Shown piece after piece: positions 5,053 to 6,086 of a stretch of 6,086 bases of DNA (position 1 is its first letter; each line of letters opens with the position of its first letter). Where the stretch lies: assembly GCA_023248095.1 (NCBI GenBank), contig JAHFFF010000107.1, forward strand, positions 1 through 6,086. The letters run 5' to 3'. This stretch comes from Candidatus Omnitrophota bacterium (GTDB lineage: Bacteria; Omnitrophota; Gorgyraeia; 1-14-0-20-64-10). Below the pieces are notes generated by a model. It saw only the letters and a program-made list of their open reading frames with translations, made no database searches and was not told where the DNA came from. Both the position numbers and the translations under genes were made by a program.

Positions 5053-6086
5053 ATGATCAAGACGGTTAAGGCATACGCCGTTTTCCTCCCAGAGATCAAA
5101 CAGCTGGTCGCCTCCAAGGATCTGGCGACCCTCAAGACTGTTCTGCGCGAGATCAATCCGGTGGATTTAGCGGAAGGCTGGAAAGAGCTTTCCACGGAAG
5201 AAAAGCTGACCCTCTTTCAGCTGCTGGGCATTCGCAAGGCGGTGGTGGTTTTTGAGGAGCTGGATGTGGAGGATCAGGTCTTCCTGTTGCAGGTCCTGGG
5301 CGAGCAGGCGACGGATCAGATGGTGAGCGAGTTGCAGCCGGGCGAGGTGGCTCACTTATTTCGGAAGCTTCCTCCCCGGATCGTCCGACGTCTAAGAAAC
5401 TTGGTCAAGCGCCAGGAGGCCGTAGAGCGGCTGGAGCAGGTCCTCTCCTATCCTCCGAAAACAGCCGGGGCCCTCATGCACAGCGAGGTCATCCGCCTGA
5501 AGGAGTCCATGACGGCCTCGCAGGCGCTGGAGTTGATCCGGGCGGTCACCCGGACACACATACACGAGGCCGGGATCCTCTCCACCCTGTATGTGGTCAA
5601 TGGGGGTTCCAGGCTGATCGGTTTTGTGCCGCTGCAGACCCTGGTGGCGGCCCCGCACGACAGCCAGATCAAGGAACTGATGAGTTCCACCCGAGCGGTT
5701 CAGATCCCTGCGACCGCGGATCAGGAAGAGGCCGCCCGCTTGGTTGCCAAGTACAATCTCATCTCCGCTCCGGTGGTGGATGACTCCCAGCGGTTAGTCG
5801 GGATCTTGTTGATCGACGACGTCTTGGACATCATCCATCAGGAGGCCAGCGAGGATATCGCCAAGATGGTCGGGACTCGGCCGGAGGAGTTTCTGCGGCA
5901 GACCGCTCTCCGAATTGTTGGGTTTCGGCTGCCCTGGCTGGTGACAACGATCATTGGTGAGCTTGCAGTTTCCCTGGTGATCAAGCATTTTCATGCCACG
6001 CTTCAGCAGGTTGTGGCGCTGGCTTCTTTTTTTCCGCTCATCGCCGCGATGGGGGGCAACGTCGGAGCTCAATCGGCAACGGTGGT
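5053..6086 (+). CDS. mgtE: Magnesium transporter MgtE, N-terminal part (3' truncated by window)
   Basis: MgtE is an inner-membrane Mg2+ channel whose cytoplasmic domains sense Mg2+ and close the pore. The frame stays open from ATG 5053 to the window end (344 codons plus two bases). Residues 1-130 form the helical MgtE N domain (INPVDLAEGWKELSTEEK, LFRKLPPRIVRRL). The hallmark YPPKTAGALM at 133-142 leads into CBS1 (about 137-200, with LYVVNGGSRLIGFVPLQTL). CBS2 follows (about 205-265, APVVDDSQRLVGILLIDDVL), then the acidic connecting helix EASEDIAKMVGTRPEEF. The membrane part begins at RLPWLVTTIIGELAVSLVI (292-310) and FFPLIAAMGGNVGAQSATV (326-344), the pore-family GGNxGxQ motif. Compared with the 450-residue Thermus protein, about 100 residues are missing, holding the later helices. 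The ATG has only a weak SD. It lies 27 bases after pilQ, in the same frame, with no clear terminator between. Confidence 0.95.
   Translation, partial: MIKTVKAYAVFLPEIKQLVASKDLATLKTVLREINPVDLAEGWKELSTEEKLTLFQLLGIRKAVVVFEELDVEDQVFLLQVLGEQATDQMVSELQPGEVAHLFRKLPPRIVRRLRNLVKRQEAVERLEQVLSYPPKTAGALMHSEVIRLKESMTASQALELIRAVTRTHIHEAGILSTLYVVNGGSRLIGFVPLQTLVAAPHDSQIKELMSSTRAVQIPATADQEEAARLVAKYNLISAPVVDDSQRLVGILLIDDVLDIIHQEASEDIAKMVGTRPEEFLRQTALRIVGFRLPWLVTTIIGELAVSLVIKHFHATLQQVVALASFFPLIAAMGGNVGAQSATV

Noticed and set aside
1..6086. CRISPR arrays, tRNA or rRNA genes, insertion sequences, attachment sites
   Set aside because: None seen. The window is almost completely filled by the six coding regions and the pilMNOPQ core is intact.

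Overview
The window holds a compact type IV pilus (T4P) assembly cluster, pilM-pilN-pilO-pilP-pilQ. It is flanked upstream by the 3' end of a PilX-like minor pilin gene and downstream by the 5' part of an mgtE-type magnesium transporter gene. All genes are on the + strand and coding density is very high. The largest gap is 27 bases. A secretin (PilQ) means a Gram-negative, double-membraned bacterium. By eye the sequence is moderately G+C-rich, with many runs of G. The gene order with a PilX/DUF7305-like protein just ahead of pilMNOPQ resembles Deltaproteobacteria-like, Nitrospirota, NC10 or Acidobacteriota-type lineages. I cannot place it more precisely, and this placement is inference.

Layout. 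2-727: C-terminal part of a minor pilin/PilX-like protein, open to the left edge. 728-749: a 22-base gap with a perfect extended -10 promoter element (TGCTATAAT) so close to the pilM ATG that the transcript would have almost no leader. 750-1775 pilM; 1772-2341 pilN (4-base overlap); 2350-2925 pilO (8-base gap); 2927-3301 pilP (1-base gap, TTG start); 3298-5025 pilQ (4-base overlap); 5053 to the right edge mgtE, truncated by the window and still open.

How the genes work together. PilM is the cytoplasmic actin-like protein that docks on the PilN N-terminal peptide. PilN and PilO are single-pass inner-membrane proteins that pair through coiled coils and ferredoxin-like periplasmic domains. PilP links that pair to the N0 region of the outer-membrane secretin PilQ, through which the pilus exits. 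The minor pilin upstream probably belongs to the tip or priming complex. MgtE is a CBS-domain-gated Mg2+ channel with no known functional link to pili. It may be co-transcribed, because I see no terminator between pilQ and mgtE.

I do not see a previously undescribed system here; the core is a known machine. Points worth a second look are the apparently leaderless pilM start, a nine-G tract in the minor pilin gene and an eight-G tract in the pilQ tail (possible slippage sites), a short PilP without a lipoprotein cysteine, a PilQ without room for AMIN domains but with a Gly-rich insertion in its N1 region, and an altered nucleotide-site residue in PilM.
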